From Erwinia rhapontici (GTDB taxonomy: Bacteria; Pseudomonadota; Gammaproteobacteria; Enterobacterales; Enterobacteriaceae), in contig NZ_VRKO01000010.1 in the NCBI RefSeq assembly GCF_012271765.1, forward strand, positions 62,001 through 126,000: a DNA stretch of 64,000 bases, read 5' to 3'. Below are positions 9,224 through 17,844 of this stretch, piece by piece; position 1 is the first letter of the stretch; every line of letters starts with the position of its first letter. The translations under genes and the position numbers were made by a program. Below the pieces are notes generated by a model, which did no database searches, was not told where the DNA came from, and was given only the letters and a program-made list of their open reading frames with translations.

Positions 9224-11224
9224 TTACTTCGGTACTTTTCCTTTCAGCAGTTTGCGCACCCAGTAGCGGTTGGGGCTGGTGGCGGCCAGGGTGGAGCGGT
9301 CAAGCGGGATCGGTTCGCCACACAGCTGCGCCGCCAGCACTTCTGCTGCCAGCGGTCCGCTGCACAGTCCACGCGATCCCAGCGCACCCAGCACGAACAG
9401 GCCCTGATAAACCGGTGCGGGCTCAGCCTGTTGCTGCTGCTGCGCCAGCGTTTCGTACTGGTGCAGCGTAGCGGCATAGTCCGGCAGTGCGCCCATCATC
9501 GGCAGATGATCGCGCGTGGCGGCGCGAACGCCACAGCGTGCTTTGCCGTCACTGACATCAATCTCCTGCGGCCATCCTGCATCCGGCAGACAGCGGAGCA
9601 GGCGATCGCGATTCTCCTGCTGATCGTCGGCGCGGTACTCTGTCGCAGTATCGCCGCGATGATAGCTGGCTCCGATGCAGTGCTGCTGAAACTGTGGGCT
9701 GACCGGCGTCAGATAGCCGTCGTAGCACAGCACCTGTTTCAGCGCGGACAGTGCCTCCGTGGTGGGTACGTGGCTGACCTGACCACTCACCGCATAGAGG
9801 GGCAGCTTCTCACTCTGGATGAAATCTGTCAGACGGTGGCCGGTTGCCAGCACCACGTTACGATGCGTGCAGTCAGGCTGCGTGCGGAAGCTTAGCTGCC
9901 AGCCTGCCGGGTGTGGCGTCAACTGCGTGATCTCCTGCTGCCAGTGTAACGTCGCGCCCTGCTGTGCTGCCTGCTGCCACAGTCCCGCGGTCAGTTCTGC
10001 AGGAGAGAGCCAGCCACCCAGCGGGTAGGTGATGCCGCCGCAGCCGGTGGTGACGCCGCACAGTGCTTCCGCTTCTTCAGTGTTCACGGCGGCAGCCAGC
10101 GCGGGCGGCAGCGCCATTTGCAGCATTTTGCTGATCTTCTCCGCGCTTTTTTCGTCCCACGCCAGCTGAGTGACGCCGCACCAGTCATGCTCGAACGGCA
10201 GGGTCAGCTGATTGTAGACGCGGCGGGCAAAGGTAAAGGCGGCAGGGAAAAACTGTGCCAGTGCCGGATCGTGGTGGTTGAGCAGCGGGTAAACTGCGCC
10301 CTGGCGATTGCCGGAAGCGCCCTCGGCCGGGCGCGCATCGGCACAATAAAGCGTGACCTTTTTACCGCGCCGCAGTAATGCCAGGGCCAGCAGTGCGCTG
10401 ACAATGCCTCCCCCTGCCAGGGCAAAATCATCGCCCTCAGCGGCCGGGCGCGCATACCACGGAGCCTGCGCAGGCCGGACAACAGCAGCGGGCAGATGGC
10501 CAATCAGCATCTCGCGCTTTTCACCAAACCCCTTGCGCTTTGTCACCTCAAATCCGGCCTGCTGCAGACCACGACGCACAAATCCGGCCGCCGTAAAGGT
10601 GGCCAGCGTGCCGCCCGGCCTCGCCAGGCGTGCCATACAGTCAAACAGTTCCGGCGTCCACATATCCGGGTTCTTGGCCGGGGCGAAACCATCCAGAAAC
10701 CAGGCGTCGACCTGCTGATTCAGGGTGTCATCAAAAGTATGGATAAGTTGATTAATATCGCCAAACCACAGATCGAGCGTAACACGCCCGCCATCCAGCA
10801 GCAGACGATGGCAGCCGGGTAACGCGAGCGGCCACTGTTCACGCAGCTGGCGCGCATAATTGGCCAACTGTGGCCAGCTTTGCAGGGCGGCGTCGAGATC
10901 GCTGGCCGTTAAAGGAAATTTTTCACAGCTGATAAAGTGTAATCGCTGGAGTCTGGCTTCTGGCTCACGCGTGGTGAAGGCATCAAAAGCCTGCCATAGC
11001 GTCAGAAAATTCAGGCCCGTTCCGAATCCAGTCTCGGCCACAATAAAGAGATCGCGCGGGTGCGTGGTGAAACGTTCGGGGAGGTGATTACCCTCCAGAA
11101 AAACGTAGCCGGTTTCTTTCAGACCATTCTGGTTAGAGAAATAGACATCATCAAATACTCGGGATACAGGTGTACCCTGATCGTTCCAGCGTAGTTGTGC
11201 GTGCTCTATTGGTGCGGTTTTCAC
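9224..11224 (-). CDS. mnmC: Bifunctional tRNA mnm5s2U biosynthesis protein MnmC
   Basis: Completes 5-methylaminomethyl-2-thiouridine at the wobble base of several tRNAs: the C-terminal FAD oxidoreductase domain removes the carboxymethyl group and the N-terminal SAM-dependent domain methylates the amine. The 666-residue protein has both parts: [19 protein letters not shown] (about residues 62-80) and [15 protein letters not shown] in the methyltransferase half, then the FAD fingerprint [20 protein letters not shown] near residue 270. Length is typical. It is divergent from fabB as in E. coli and is followed by a strong terminator. Confidence 0.97.
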   Translation of the reverse strand: MKTAPIEHAQLRWNDQGTPVSRVFDDVYFSNQNGLKETGYVFLEGNHLPERFTTHPRDLFIVAETGFGTGLNFLTLWQAFDAFTTREPEARLQRLHFISCEKFPLTASDLDAALQSWPQLANYARQLREQWPLALPGCHRLLLDGGRVTLDLWFGDINQLIHTFDDTLNQQVDAWFLDGFAPAKNPDMWTPELFDCMARLARPGGTLATFTAAGFVRRGLQQAGFEVTKRKGFGEKREMLIGHLPAAVVRPAQAPWYARPAAEGDDFALAGGGIVSALLALALLRRGKKVTLYCADARPAEGASGNRQGAVYPLLNHHDPALAQFFPAAFTFARRVYNQLTLPFEHDWCGVTQLAWDEKSAEKISKMLQMALPPALAAAVNTEEAEALCGVTTGCGGITYPLGGWLSPAELTAGLWQQAAQQGATLHWQQEITQLTPHPAGWQLSFRTQPDCTHRNVVLATGHRLTDFIQSEKLPLYAVSGQVSHVPTTEALSALKQVLCYDGYLTPVSPQFQQHCIGASYHRGDTATEYRADDQQENRDRLLRCLPDAGWPQEIDVSDGKARCGVRAATRDHLPMMGALPDYAATLHQYETLAQQQQQAEPAPVYQGLFVLGALGSRGLCSGPLAAEVLAAQLCGEPIPLDRSTLAATSPNRYWVRKLLKGKVPK

Positions 11225-11301
11225 GGCAAAGGCTCATTGCTCAGGCAGTGGCGCGATTTTAACGATGTGCTTGACCCTACGCAAATTTACACAAGGAATT
11301 C

Positions 11302-11341
11302 GCTGATCGGACTTGTTCGGCGTACAACTGTAAGCTAGAGT
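11302..11341 (+). promoter_or_regulatory. fabB promoter with FadR-like and FabR-like sites
   Basis: GCTGATCGGACTTGTTCGG (11302-11320) resembles the FadR activator site of the E. coli fabB promoter. A -35-like TTGTTC (11313-11318) is followed by exactly 17 bases and a -10-like TAGAGT (11336-11341). The spacer is the imperfect palindrome GGCGTACAACTGTAAGCT, resembling the FabR repressor site. Placement matches E. coli, so control by long-chain acyl-CoA and by the unsaturated/saturated acyl balance is likely. Identification is from remembered motifs. Confidence 0.65.
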
Positions 11342-11379
11342 GCCAGTCGAATCCTAATTAGAAGTGAAAGAGGTATTGA

Positions 11380-12603
11380 ATGAAACGTGCTGTGATTACT
11401 GGCCTAGGGATCGTTTCCAGTATTGGTAATAACCAAGAGGAAGTTCTGGCATCATTACGTGAAGGCCGTTCTGGCATCACCTTCTCGCAAGAACTCAAAG
11501 ATTCCGGCATGCGTAGTCACGTCTGGGGTAACGTTAAGTTAACGAAGGACGACATTTCAGCCCGTATCGATCGCAAAATGCTGCGTTTTATGAGCGATGC
11601 GTCAATCTATGCTTTCCTCTCCATGCAGGATGCGGTGAAAGATTCCGGCCTGACCGATGAGCAGTACCAGAACAACCCACGTGTGGGCCTGGTTGCCGGT
11701 TCCGGCGGTGGTTCACCGTTCTATCAGGCTGCCAGCGTTGACGGTATGCGTGCCAAAGGTCTGCGTGGCGTTGGCCCGTATATGGTGACCAAGGCAATGG
11801 CTTCTGGCGTGTCTGCCTGCCTGGCGACCCCGTTCAAAATTCATGGCGTGAACTACTCTATCAGCTCTGCCTGCGCCACGTCTGCGCACTGCATCGGTAA
11901 CGCTGTAGAGCAGATCCAGCTGGGCAAACAGGATATCGTATTTGCTGGCGGCGGCGAAGAGCTGTGCTGGGAAATGTCCTGTGAGTTTGACGCGATGGGC
12001 GCATTGTCCACCAAATACAATGACACTCCGGAAAAAGCGTCCCGTACTTACGATCAGCAGCGTGACGGCTTCGTTATCGCAGGCGGCGGCGGTATGGTTG
12101 TGGTTGAAGAGCTGGAGCACGCACTGGCGCGTGGCGCACATATCTACGCTGAAATCGTTGGCTACGGTGCGACCTCTGACGGTGCTGACATGGTGGCGCC
12201 ATCCGGTGAAGGCGCAATGCGCTGCATGCGTATGGCAATGGAAGGTGTGGATACCCCAATTGACTACCTGAACACCCACGGAACCTCAACGCCAGTGGGC
12301 GATGTGAAAGAACTGGGCGCTATCCGTGCCGTATTCCCGGATAAAACCCCGGCGATGTCGGCGACCAAAGCGATGACAGGTCACTCACTGGGCGCCGCTG
12401 GCGTGCAGGAAGCGATTTACTCGCTGCTGATGCTGGAGCACGGTTTTGTTGCACCAAGCATCAACATTGATGAACTGGACCCGGCAGCAGAAGGCCTGGA
12501 CATCGTGACTCAGCCTACCGAGCGTAAGCTGACCACCGTGATGTCTAACAGCTTCGGCTTCGGTGGCACCAACGCCACCCTGGTGATGCGCAAGCTGGCA
12601 TAG
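11380..12603 (+). CDS. fabB: 3-oxoacyl-[acyl-carrier-protein] synthase I (FabB)
   Basis: Elongating beta-ketoacyl-ACP synthase of type II fatty acid synthesis, needed for unsaturated fatty acids because it extends cis-3-decenoyl-ACP. The 407-residue protein shows the Cys-His-His triad: [10 protein letters not shown] (Cys near residue 163), [11 protein letters not shown] (His near 298) and [14 protein letters not shown] (His near 333). Length and start [17 protein letters not shown] are typical. The ATG follows GAAAGAGGTATTGA, and the gene ends just before a strong terminator. Confidence 0.98.
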   Translation: MKRAVITGLGIVSSIGNNQEEVLASLREGRSGITFSQELKDSGMRSHVWGNVKLTKDDISARIDRKMLRFMSDASIYAFLSMQDAVKDSGLTDEQYQNNPRVGLVAGSGGGSPFYQAASVDGMRAKGLRGVGPYMVTKAMASGVSACLATPFKIHGVNYSISSACATSAHCIGNAVEQIQLGKQDIVFAGGGEELCWEMSCEFDAMGALSTKYNDTPEKASRTYDQQRDGFVIAGGGGMVVVEELEHALARGAHIYAEIVGYGATSDGADMVAPSGEGAMRCMRMAMEGVDTPIDYLNTHGTSTPVGDVKELGAIRAVFPDKTPAMSATKAMTGHSLGAAGVQEAIYSLLMLEHGFVAPSINIDELDPAAEGLDIVTQPTERKLTTVMSNSFGFGGTNATLVMRKLA

Positions 12604-12623
12604 TTTGCTGCTACGCAGTGCTG

Positions 12624-12653
12624 AAAAAGGGGCGAGTCATCGCCCCTTTTTTT
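12624..12653 (+). terminator. Rho-independent terminator after fabB
   Basis: AAAAGGGGCGA, loop GTCA, TCGCCCCTTTTT and further T residues, starting about 20 bases after the fabB stop. The symmetric A/T ends mean it can also serve the convergent YjbR gene. Confidence 0.92.
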
Positions 12654-12668
12654 GATCTTAAATGGGGG

Positions 12669-13046
12669 CTATTCGCGACTGTCCCTCAGTGCGCTTGGCC
12701 TTAAGCGTTTCGGCAAACCTGCCACCACCCGATCGTAAGACTCCTCCACCAGTTGTTTCACTAATCCCTCAGTAATCTGCTCCCCCGGATAAATCGAAAT
12801 CCAGTGGCGTTTATTCATATGCCAGCCCGCATGAATACTGTCGTAGATCACCCGATGCAGTTCGCCATCTTCCGGGCGACACTTCAGGTTCACGATGCGT
12901 TCGCCGCGCACCTGCGACATCAGCGCAAACATCTTACCGCGCACTTTAAATACCTCAATCTCCGGGCCGAAAGGGTAGTCAAGCTCTGCTTCGGGCAGCG
13001 CCAGAGCTATCTGCATGGTGAGTGTCTGAATCTGCTGTCCGTCCAT
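12669..13046 (-). CDS. MmcQ/YjbR family protein
   Basis: A 125-residue protein of the MmcQ/YjbR family, a small double-wing fold suspected to bind DNA, without a defined role. Family signatures include LDYPFGPEIEVFKVRGKMFAL, LKCRPED and the HMNKRHWISI segment. I place the start at the ATG at 13046 (MDGQQIQTL) because AGGAATAGGGCA precedes it; an in-frame ATG 14 codons upstream adds a basic stretch that family members lack. It converges on fabB across the shared terminator. Confidence 0.85.
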   Translation of the reverse strand: MDGQQIQTLTMQIALALPEAELDYPFGPEIEVFKVRGKMFALMSQVRGERIVNLKCRPEDGELHRVIYDSIHAGWHMNKRHWISIYPGEQITEGLVKQLVEESYDRVVAGLPKRLRPSALRDSRE

Positions 13047-13099
13047 TGCCCTATTCCTGTGCTGTTTTCGTTTTCCGCAGGCTAGCATAAACAGGACGT

Positions 13100-13369
13100 T
13101 TATTTCACGTTCTCTGCCGGCTTCGGTGGCTGTGTGATGTTGTCCGGCGTGTGGTAGTAATGCCAGGTATCAAACGGCAACATCAGCGTATCGGCCACGA
13201 CGGAGAACGGCAGATCGAGCCAGCACCCGAGACAGTCAGGCAGTGTGTGGACGTCGAGTTGCGTCCCCGCATAAAAGGAGTTTTTTGGATTGTTGCCAAC
13301 GGTGTGGCTGGTGATGGTTGCGCAGCCGCAGAGCAGCATAGCGAGAGTAAGGCCGATTTTCTTGAGCAT
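13100..13369 (-). CDS. YceK/YidQ-like lipoprotein
   Basis: An 89-residue predicted lipoprotein. A short signal peptide (MLKKIGLTLAMLLCGC) ends in an LLCGC lipobox, with Cys 16 as the likely lipidated residue. The mature part has the family pattern DLPFSVVADTLMLPFDTWHYY. Members sit in the outer membrane and have no assigned role. It is upstream of and co-directional with the YjbR gene, 53 bases away, so the two may share a transcript. Confidence 0.85.
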   Translation of the reverse strand: MLKKIGLTLAMLLCGCATITSHTVGNNPKNSFYAGTQLDVHTLPDCLGCWLDLPFSVVADTLMLPFDTWHYYHTPDNITQPPKPAENVK

Positions 13370-13671
13370 GATGACATCCCTGTGATGATAGCCGTCAATA
13401 GGGTAGGGGAAAGCATGGGGGAAGAGGAGGATGATAAGTGCGGAGGAAGGGGAGGTATCATGTCGCGGTCAACTCATCGTGACCACGGTGTTGTCCGGCC
13501 ATGATATGACTTGCGTACGGGGAACAAATTTAATGTGCCATTACGGCCTCCCGTTTTGCAGGTTAATACAAAAGCAAAAAACGGAGTGTTTTCTCTCTAT
13601 TTTTACTTTTAAATTAACCAATATGTTCGGGCTGGATGCCCTGGTGTATTCAACTTTCACAGGTAAAGTGT
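13370..13671 (+). promoter_or_regulatory. Intergenic region upstream of ada with a candidate Ada box
   Basis: This 302-base region separates the divergent lipoprotein and ada genes. I see no credible protein in it. The right half is very A+T-rich and contains AAAGCAAA at 13571-13578 inside a longer A-rich run, which resembles the A/B-box of Ada-controlled promoters. The match is short and could be chance. Confidence 0.3.
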
Positions 13672-14739
13672 ATGAGTGAGTCAAAGAAATGGATGACAGA
13701 TGAAGAGCGCTGGCAGGGCATTGTTGAAAGAAATAAAGAGGCAGATGGTCACTATGTCTATGGCGTGCGTACGACAGGTGTGTACTGTTCGCCGTCCAGT
13801 GCGACGCGGCAGCCAAAACAACATAACGTGGTGTTTTTTAATTCCGCCAGTGAAGCGGAACAGCAAGGCTATCGTGCCAGTAAGCGTTTCTATCAGGGGC
13901 AACCAGAATTAGAAAAAATCTACACGGATAAAATCGAAGAAGCCTGCCGTTACATAGAGAAAAGTGAAGGAATAATGAAACTGTCTGACGTGGCAGATTA
14001 TGTAGGGATGAGTTCTTTCCATTTTCACCGACTGTTTAAATCGATCACCGGTTTAACACCAAAAGATTACTCCATCGCAAGATTGCATGAAAAGTTGCGT
14101 GACAATCTTGGGCAGAGTGATTCCGTAACAGAGGCCATTTACAGTGCAGGCTTTAGCTCCAATAGCCGTTTTTATGAAAATGCCTCTGCAATGCTAGGGA
14201 TGACGCCTAAGGCATGGAGAGAAGGGGGAAAAGGGGCAAAGATATATTTCGCAATAGGCATATGTTCTTTAGGTAATATCCTGGTGGCTCAAAGTGAGAA
14301 GGGCATTTGTGCCATCCTTCTGGGGGATGATGCTGATAAATTGCTACAGGATCTGGAAGATAAATTCCCCCAGGCGAATCTGGTGGGGGGCAATTCGGAA
14401 TTCGAACAGGTGGTAGCGCAAGTGGTTGGGTTTATTGAAGCCCCGCAAATGACATTAGCGTTGCCTTTAGATATCCGCGGTACCTCATTTCAACAACGCG
14501 TCTGGAAAGCACTCTGCGAGATCCCTGTTGGGGTTACGGTCAGTTATACCGATATTGCGAAGCGTATAGGTTCCCCAAAAGCAGTGCGCGCTGTCGCGGG
14601 GGCCTGTGCAGCCAATATTCTGGCCGTGGCGATCCCTTGCCATCGTGTGGTGAAAAATGATGGTTCTCTGTCTGGCTATCGCTGGGGAGTCGAACGCAAA
14701 CGAACGCTGTTAGACCGGGAAGAAAAATTCAATGAATGA
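13672..14739 (+). CDS. ada: Ada-type bifunctional regulator / O6-alkylguanine-DNA alkyltransferase with degenerate zinc site
   Basis: Three Ada modules are present in 355 residues: an N-terminal methylphosphotriester domain (about 1-80), an AraC-type helix-turn-helix (about 85-180, with SSFHFHRLFKSITGLTPKDY) and a C-terminal methyltransferase with the intact acceptor motif IPCHRVV and SGYRWGVERK. The N-terminal acceptor Cys is present (TTGVYCSPSS, Cys 39), but the other three zinc ligands of E. coli Ada are replaced: the second Cys of Cys-x3-Cys is Ser 43, and the later PCKRC-type pair reads ASKRF. I start at 13672, preceded by AGGTAAAG; an ATG 12 codons upstream lacks a binding site. The stop overlaps the next gene by eight bases. 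Guanine O6 repair is expected; phosphotriester sensing is doubtful. Confidence 0.9.
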   Translation: MSESKKWMTDEERWQGIVERNKEADGHYVYGVRTTGVYCSPSSATRQPKQHNVVFFNSASEAEQQGYRASKRFYQGQPELEKIYTDKIEEACRYIEKSEGIMKLSDVADYVGMSSFHFHRLFKSITGLTPKDYSIARLHEKLRDNLGQSDSVTEAIYSAGFSSNSRFYENASAMLGMTPKAWREGGKGAKIYFAIGICSLGNILVAQSEKGICAILLGDDADKLLQDLEDKFPQANLVGGNSEFEQVVAQVVGFIEAPQMTLALPLDIRGTSFQQRVWKALCEIPVGVTVSYTDIAKRIGSPKAVRAVAGACAANILAVAIPCHRVVKNDGSLSGYRWGVERKRTLLDREEKFNE

Positions 14740-15454
14740 ATATCATCCACGGTGTACCCATCGTGCCTTAGTGCTCGATTGGGAACGTATTACTGTTGAA
14801 CTGAATGCAGGAGGAAGCGCCTGTATCAGTGGGCTTCTCCTTGATGAAGAATGCGATACCCTCAAAGCAATGTATCCACAGGGTGAATGGTTTCGCTCCC
14901 ATATCCATATGGGGCGTCATGGGTTTGGTCAGGGGGAGTATAAATACTTTAAATATCCGTTACCCGATAGGGTCGCCGAGCTGCGCACGGGGTTATATCC
15001 AGAGTTGGCAAAAATAGCCAATGACTGGAATATAAAAATGAATATTCAGTGGGAATATCCATCAACGCATCAACGCTATCTTGACCTTTGTCATAGCGCG
15101 GGCCAGATAAGGCCAACGCCTCTCCTCTTGCAGTACACCAAAGGGGATTATAATTGCCTGCATCAAGATCTGTACGGGGAGCGGGTTTTCCCCTTACAGG
15201 TTGCCATTCTGCTTTCCGAACCTGAACAGGATTTCCTGGGCGGTGAGTTTGTTTTAACCGAACAGAGGCCCCGTAGGCAAACCCGGGCAGAAGTGCTCAG
15301 TTTGAAAAAGGGGGATGCGGTAATTTTTGCTGTGTCTCACCGCCCGGTGCAAGGAAATAAAGGGCATTATCGAGTCAATATGCGGCACGGTGTCAGTAAA
15401 ATTCATCATGGTAACCGGCATACGCTAGGCATCATTTTTCATGATGCTTTATAA
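14732..15454 (+). CDS. 2OG-Fe(II) oxygenase, damaged-DNA-associated family
   Basis: A 240-residue non-haem iron, 2-oxoglutarate-dependent oxygenase. The HxD motif is in YNCLHQDLYGERVFPLQ, the distal His in NMRHGVSKIHHGNRHTLGI, and FLGGEFVLTEQRPR is a conserved sheet. It resembles the proteobacterial family annotated as an oxygenase acting on damaged DNA (Pfam Oxygenase-NA) rather than AlkB proper. It overlaps ada by eight bases, so the two are translationally coupled and probably share alkylation-damage control. Substrate is inferred from family and context only. Confidence 0.82.
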   Translation: MNEYHPRCTHRALVLDWERITVELNAGGSACISGLLLDEECDTLKAMYPQGEWFRSHIHMGRHGFGQGEYKYFKYPLPDRVAELRTGLYPELAKIANDWNIKMNIQWEYPSTHQRYLDLCHSAGQIRPTPLLLQYTKGDYNCLHQDLYGERVFPLQVAILLSEPEQDFLGGEFVLTEQRPRRQTRAEVLSLKKGDAVIFAVSHRPVQGNKGHYRVNMRHGVSKIHHGNRHTLGIIFHDAL

Positions 15455-15610
15455 AATATTAAATGCTGAATGGCAGATGTTGAAGTGTAAAAATCATAAA
15501 AAGTAAGATTGCTTTATAGAATCCTTATTTAATTTAAAGACAGATAATGATTTTTATTCGTTAAGAATTCAAAAGCAAGATTCGGATGGTTTAAAAGCAT
15601 CGCACGGAAG

Positions 15611-15644
15611 AATACTGTATTGGTTTTAAGAACAATACTGCATT
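15611..15644. promoter_or_regulatory. Paired palindromic repeats upstream of the biosynthetic cluster
   Basis: AATACTGTATT (15611-15621) is a perfect 5-1-5 palindrome. AATACTGCATT (15634-15644) repeats it with one change, 23 bases downstream, on about the same helical face. They lie 60-95 bases before the first cluster gene in an A+T-rich leader, where an operator would be expected. No regulator gene is present in the cluster. Confidence 0.4.
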
Positions 15645-15703
15645 CTACTGTGGCTTTTTTCTTGGAATTTTATTCCTACCTCTTACTTATAAAAGGATTT
15701 TAC

Positions 15704-17005
15704 ATGAAACCTTCTGACGTTAAAGTGAATAAAAATGAAGCTAAGGTTGACAATTTCGTTACCGAAGAGACAGTATTAAAACGCTCATCGGTAAAATTAG
15801 GAAACATTAAAACTCAGGGGCGATTGAAAAGAGAGTGTGATGACACCCCTCATATTTGGTTTGATACGATTCAGTTGAAAAATAAAAAGCCGGATGACGG
15901 TATGTTCATTAGAGTGATAAATTCTATTTATAGTGGAGTTGTTGTTTATCTTGAAAATATCAACGATCTCATTAAAGCGATCCCAGAGAGGATGCAAATA
16001 GTATTGAAAATCCGCAACGAAACAGAACTAAAAAAGTTTCATGAGAGTGTTTTTTTTGATGAGTTTAAAGCGCAGAAAGGAAGTTCTCGTTTCAGTGTCG
16101 CCTATCATGATGTTCATGCACTAAAAAATATTAAAAAAAATGATATTCCATCCTGCTATATTTGTTATGTCGATGACCAGAAAAGTCTACTGGGATCAAT
16201 TAGTGATGGTATTGATTTTGACTATCTCTGGATACTTTTTCGCGATCCCACCAACATTCCGCTAGAACTCGTCATTGCATCATTACAATCAACGCACACA
16301 ATTTTAATGAAAGAAGTGAAGGAACCTTCAAATGTGGATGATGCAATCGTTTCTTATGGCGTAATGGAATATGGTGCTGAAGGCGTTATATTTTCTCCGG
16401 TAGAGCATGATGTCATGAGTGACTTTCTTAATAGAATGTCAGATCGTGGAAACAAAGACATCACTATTCAGGTCGGGACGGTGATGGATAGTCGACCCGT
16501 AGGAATGGGATACCGTGCCTGCATTGATACCGCAACGTTGTTCCAGCCTGATGAAGGCATTCTGGTCGGCAATACCTCACAGGGCGGTTTGCTCTGCTGT
16601 GCTGAAGTGTTTTTCCTACCCTATATGGAATTACGCCCGTTCAGGGTGAATGCAGGGGCGATGCATTCGTATGTATTCAATCAGGACAACCTCACGGATT
16701 ATATGAGCGAACTTAAAACCGGTTCTCCCGTTATGGTTGTGAATGCTAAAGGGCGTACCCGCCGTGCTGCTGTTGGCCGTATGAAAATAGAGCTGCGCCC
16801 TCTGAGGCTGATTGAGGTTGAGTTTTCTCATCAAGAACGTGTCAGCGTCATTATGCAGGATGACTGGCATGTCCGTATATTTTCTGACGCGGCTAAGCCT
16901 CTTAATATTTCTGAACTCAAGGCAGGCGATAAGGTTTTAGGGTACGTCACCGAACCTGGCCGCCATGTAGGCATTAAAATAAATGAAAGTATTATAGAAA
17001 AATAG
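15704..17005 (+). CDS. 3-dehydroquinate synthase II-family enzyme, GriH-like (3-amino-4-hydroxybenzoate synthase candidate)
   Basis: Archaeal-type AroB' fold, unrelated to ordinary AroB. In actinomycetes this family (GriH of grixazone) turns the aldolase product into 3-amino-4-hydroxybenzoate. The C-terminal half has the diagnostic blocks GMGYRACIDTATLF, EGILVGNTSQGGLL, RPFRVNAGAMHSYV, VGRMKIELRPLRLIEVEF and the closing GRHVGIKINE. At 433 residues it is longer than archaeal members (about 360) because of an N-terminal extension. I start at 15704, where AAAAGGATTTTAC precedes the ATG; an open frame 28 codons longer lacks a binding site. It is the first gene of a probable eight-gene operon, A+T-rich compared with the backbone. 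A true dehydroquinate role is unlikely given the neighbours. Confidence 0.85.
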   Translation: MKPSDVKVNKNEAKVDNFVTEETVLKRSSVKLGNIKTQGRLKRECDDTPHIWFDTIQLKNKKPDDGMFIRVINSIYSGVVVYLENINDLIKAIPERMQIVLKIRNETELKKFHESVFFDEFKAQKGSSRFSVAYHDVHALKNIKKNDIPSCYICYVDDQKSLLGSISDGIDFDYLWILFRDPTNIPLELVIASLQSTHTILMKEVKEPSNVDDAIVSYGVMEYGAEGVIFSPVEHDVMSDFLNRMSDRGNKDITIQVGTVMDSRPVGMGYRACIDTATLFQPDEGILVGNTSQGGLLCCAEVFFLPYMELRPFRVNAGAMHSYVFNQDNLTDYMSELKTGSPVMVVNAKGRTRRAAVGRMKIELRPLRLIEVEFSHQERVSVIMQDDWHVRIFSDAAKPLNISELKAGDKVLGYVTEPGRHVGIKINESIIEK

Positions 17006-17016
17006 CGAGGTGAGCG

Positions 17017-17844
17017 ATGAGTTTCATTGGAAGAAAAACAAGGCTACACTCACTATTATTTTATGATTTCCCACTGGGACTTATTGTCCCTCTTGATCAC
17101 GGTCTCACACTAGGTCCAATTGACGGAATAGAGACAACCGAAAGGCTGTCCCGATGGATTGGCAGCAAAAACATCAGTGCGGTTATTGGACATAAAGGTC
17201 TTATCGAAAGGTTAATCGATCGTGATATGTTGCACCCTGCAACAGGAATTGTGGTTCAGCTTAATGGAATGCCCGGTATAGCCCCCGACCCTGATAAGAA
17301 AATTATTGTCTCGAATATAGTAGCCGCATTGCGGCTTGGTGCTGATGCTGTATCCGTTCAGGTTAACTTTTCAAAGGATAATTATGGGCATAACCTTTCT
17401 CTGCTTGGCCGCGTTGTGGATGAAGCACACGCGTACGGGATGCCTGTGTTAACGATGGCATACGATAAAGAGGAATTATCCAATGATGATGAAAGAATAG
17501 TCAGAATCAATCACATCATCAGAATTGTCTCTGAATTAGGGTCGGATGCAATCAAGTTAGCACCACCAAAAGCGATATCTGACATACCCATTATATTGGC
17601 TAAGCATTGCCAGGATATTCAGGTTTATTTCGCCGGAGGAGAGTTATGCACGGAAGACAGATTGTGTGAGATGACCTCGACGCTGGTAGCTCATGGTGCA
17701 TATGGTTTGTGTATCGGTCGTAATGTGTTTCAGCATCCTCAACCCGAAGAGTTGTTAGTTAGCATTGTGAATTTAATGAAAAGTATAAAAATACCCTTAA
17801 GAGTCTCAAGACAAAAATACCCAGAGGGAAGGGCGCTGAAATGA
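17017..17844 (+). CDS. DhnA-type class I aldolase, GriI/AroA'-like
   Basis: Predicted Schiff-base aldolase of the 2-amino-3,7-dideoxy-D-threo-hept-6-ulosonate synthase family. GriI condenses L-aspartate 4-semialdehyde with dihydroxyacetone phosphate to give the C7N precursor of 3-amino-4-hydroxybenzoate. The 275-residue product has VPLDHGLTLGPIDGIETT near the start, GSDAIKLAPPKA with the likely Schiff-base lysine near residue 188, AGGELC, and IGRNVFQHPQPEEL near the end. It follows the GriH-like gene by 11 bases and overlaps the ligase gene by four (ATGA). The pairing with the previous gene is the main argument for its substrate. Confidence 0.85.
   Translation: MSFIGRKTRLHSLLFYDFPLGLIVPLDHGLTLGPIDGIETTERLSRWIGSKNISAVIGHKGLIERLIDRDMLHPATGIVVQLNGMPGIAPDPDKKIIVSNIVAALRLGADAVSVQVNFSKDNYGHNLSLLGRVVDEAHAYGMPVLTMAYDKEELSNDDERIVRINHIIRIVSELGSDAIKLAPPKAISDIPIILAKHCQDIQVYFAGGELCTEDRLCEMTSTLVAHGAYGLCIGRNVFQHPQPEELLVSIVNLMKSIKIPLRVSRQKYPEGRALK

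Noticed and set aside
9014-9895. 293-codon open frame on the plus strand
   Set aside because: Antisense to the end of mnmC and the adjoining terminator; composition is not protein-like and it crosses the mnmC terminator.
15704-17844. Classical or archaeal shikimate pathway role for the first two cluster genes
   Set aside because: The operon also encodes ligase, methyltransferase, hydroxylase and exporter, and enterobacteria have AroB; secondary metabolism explains the set better.
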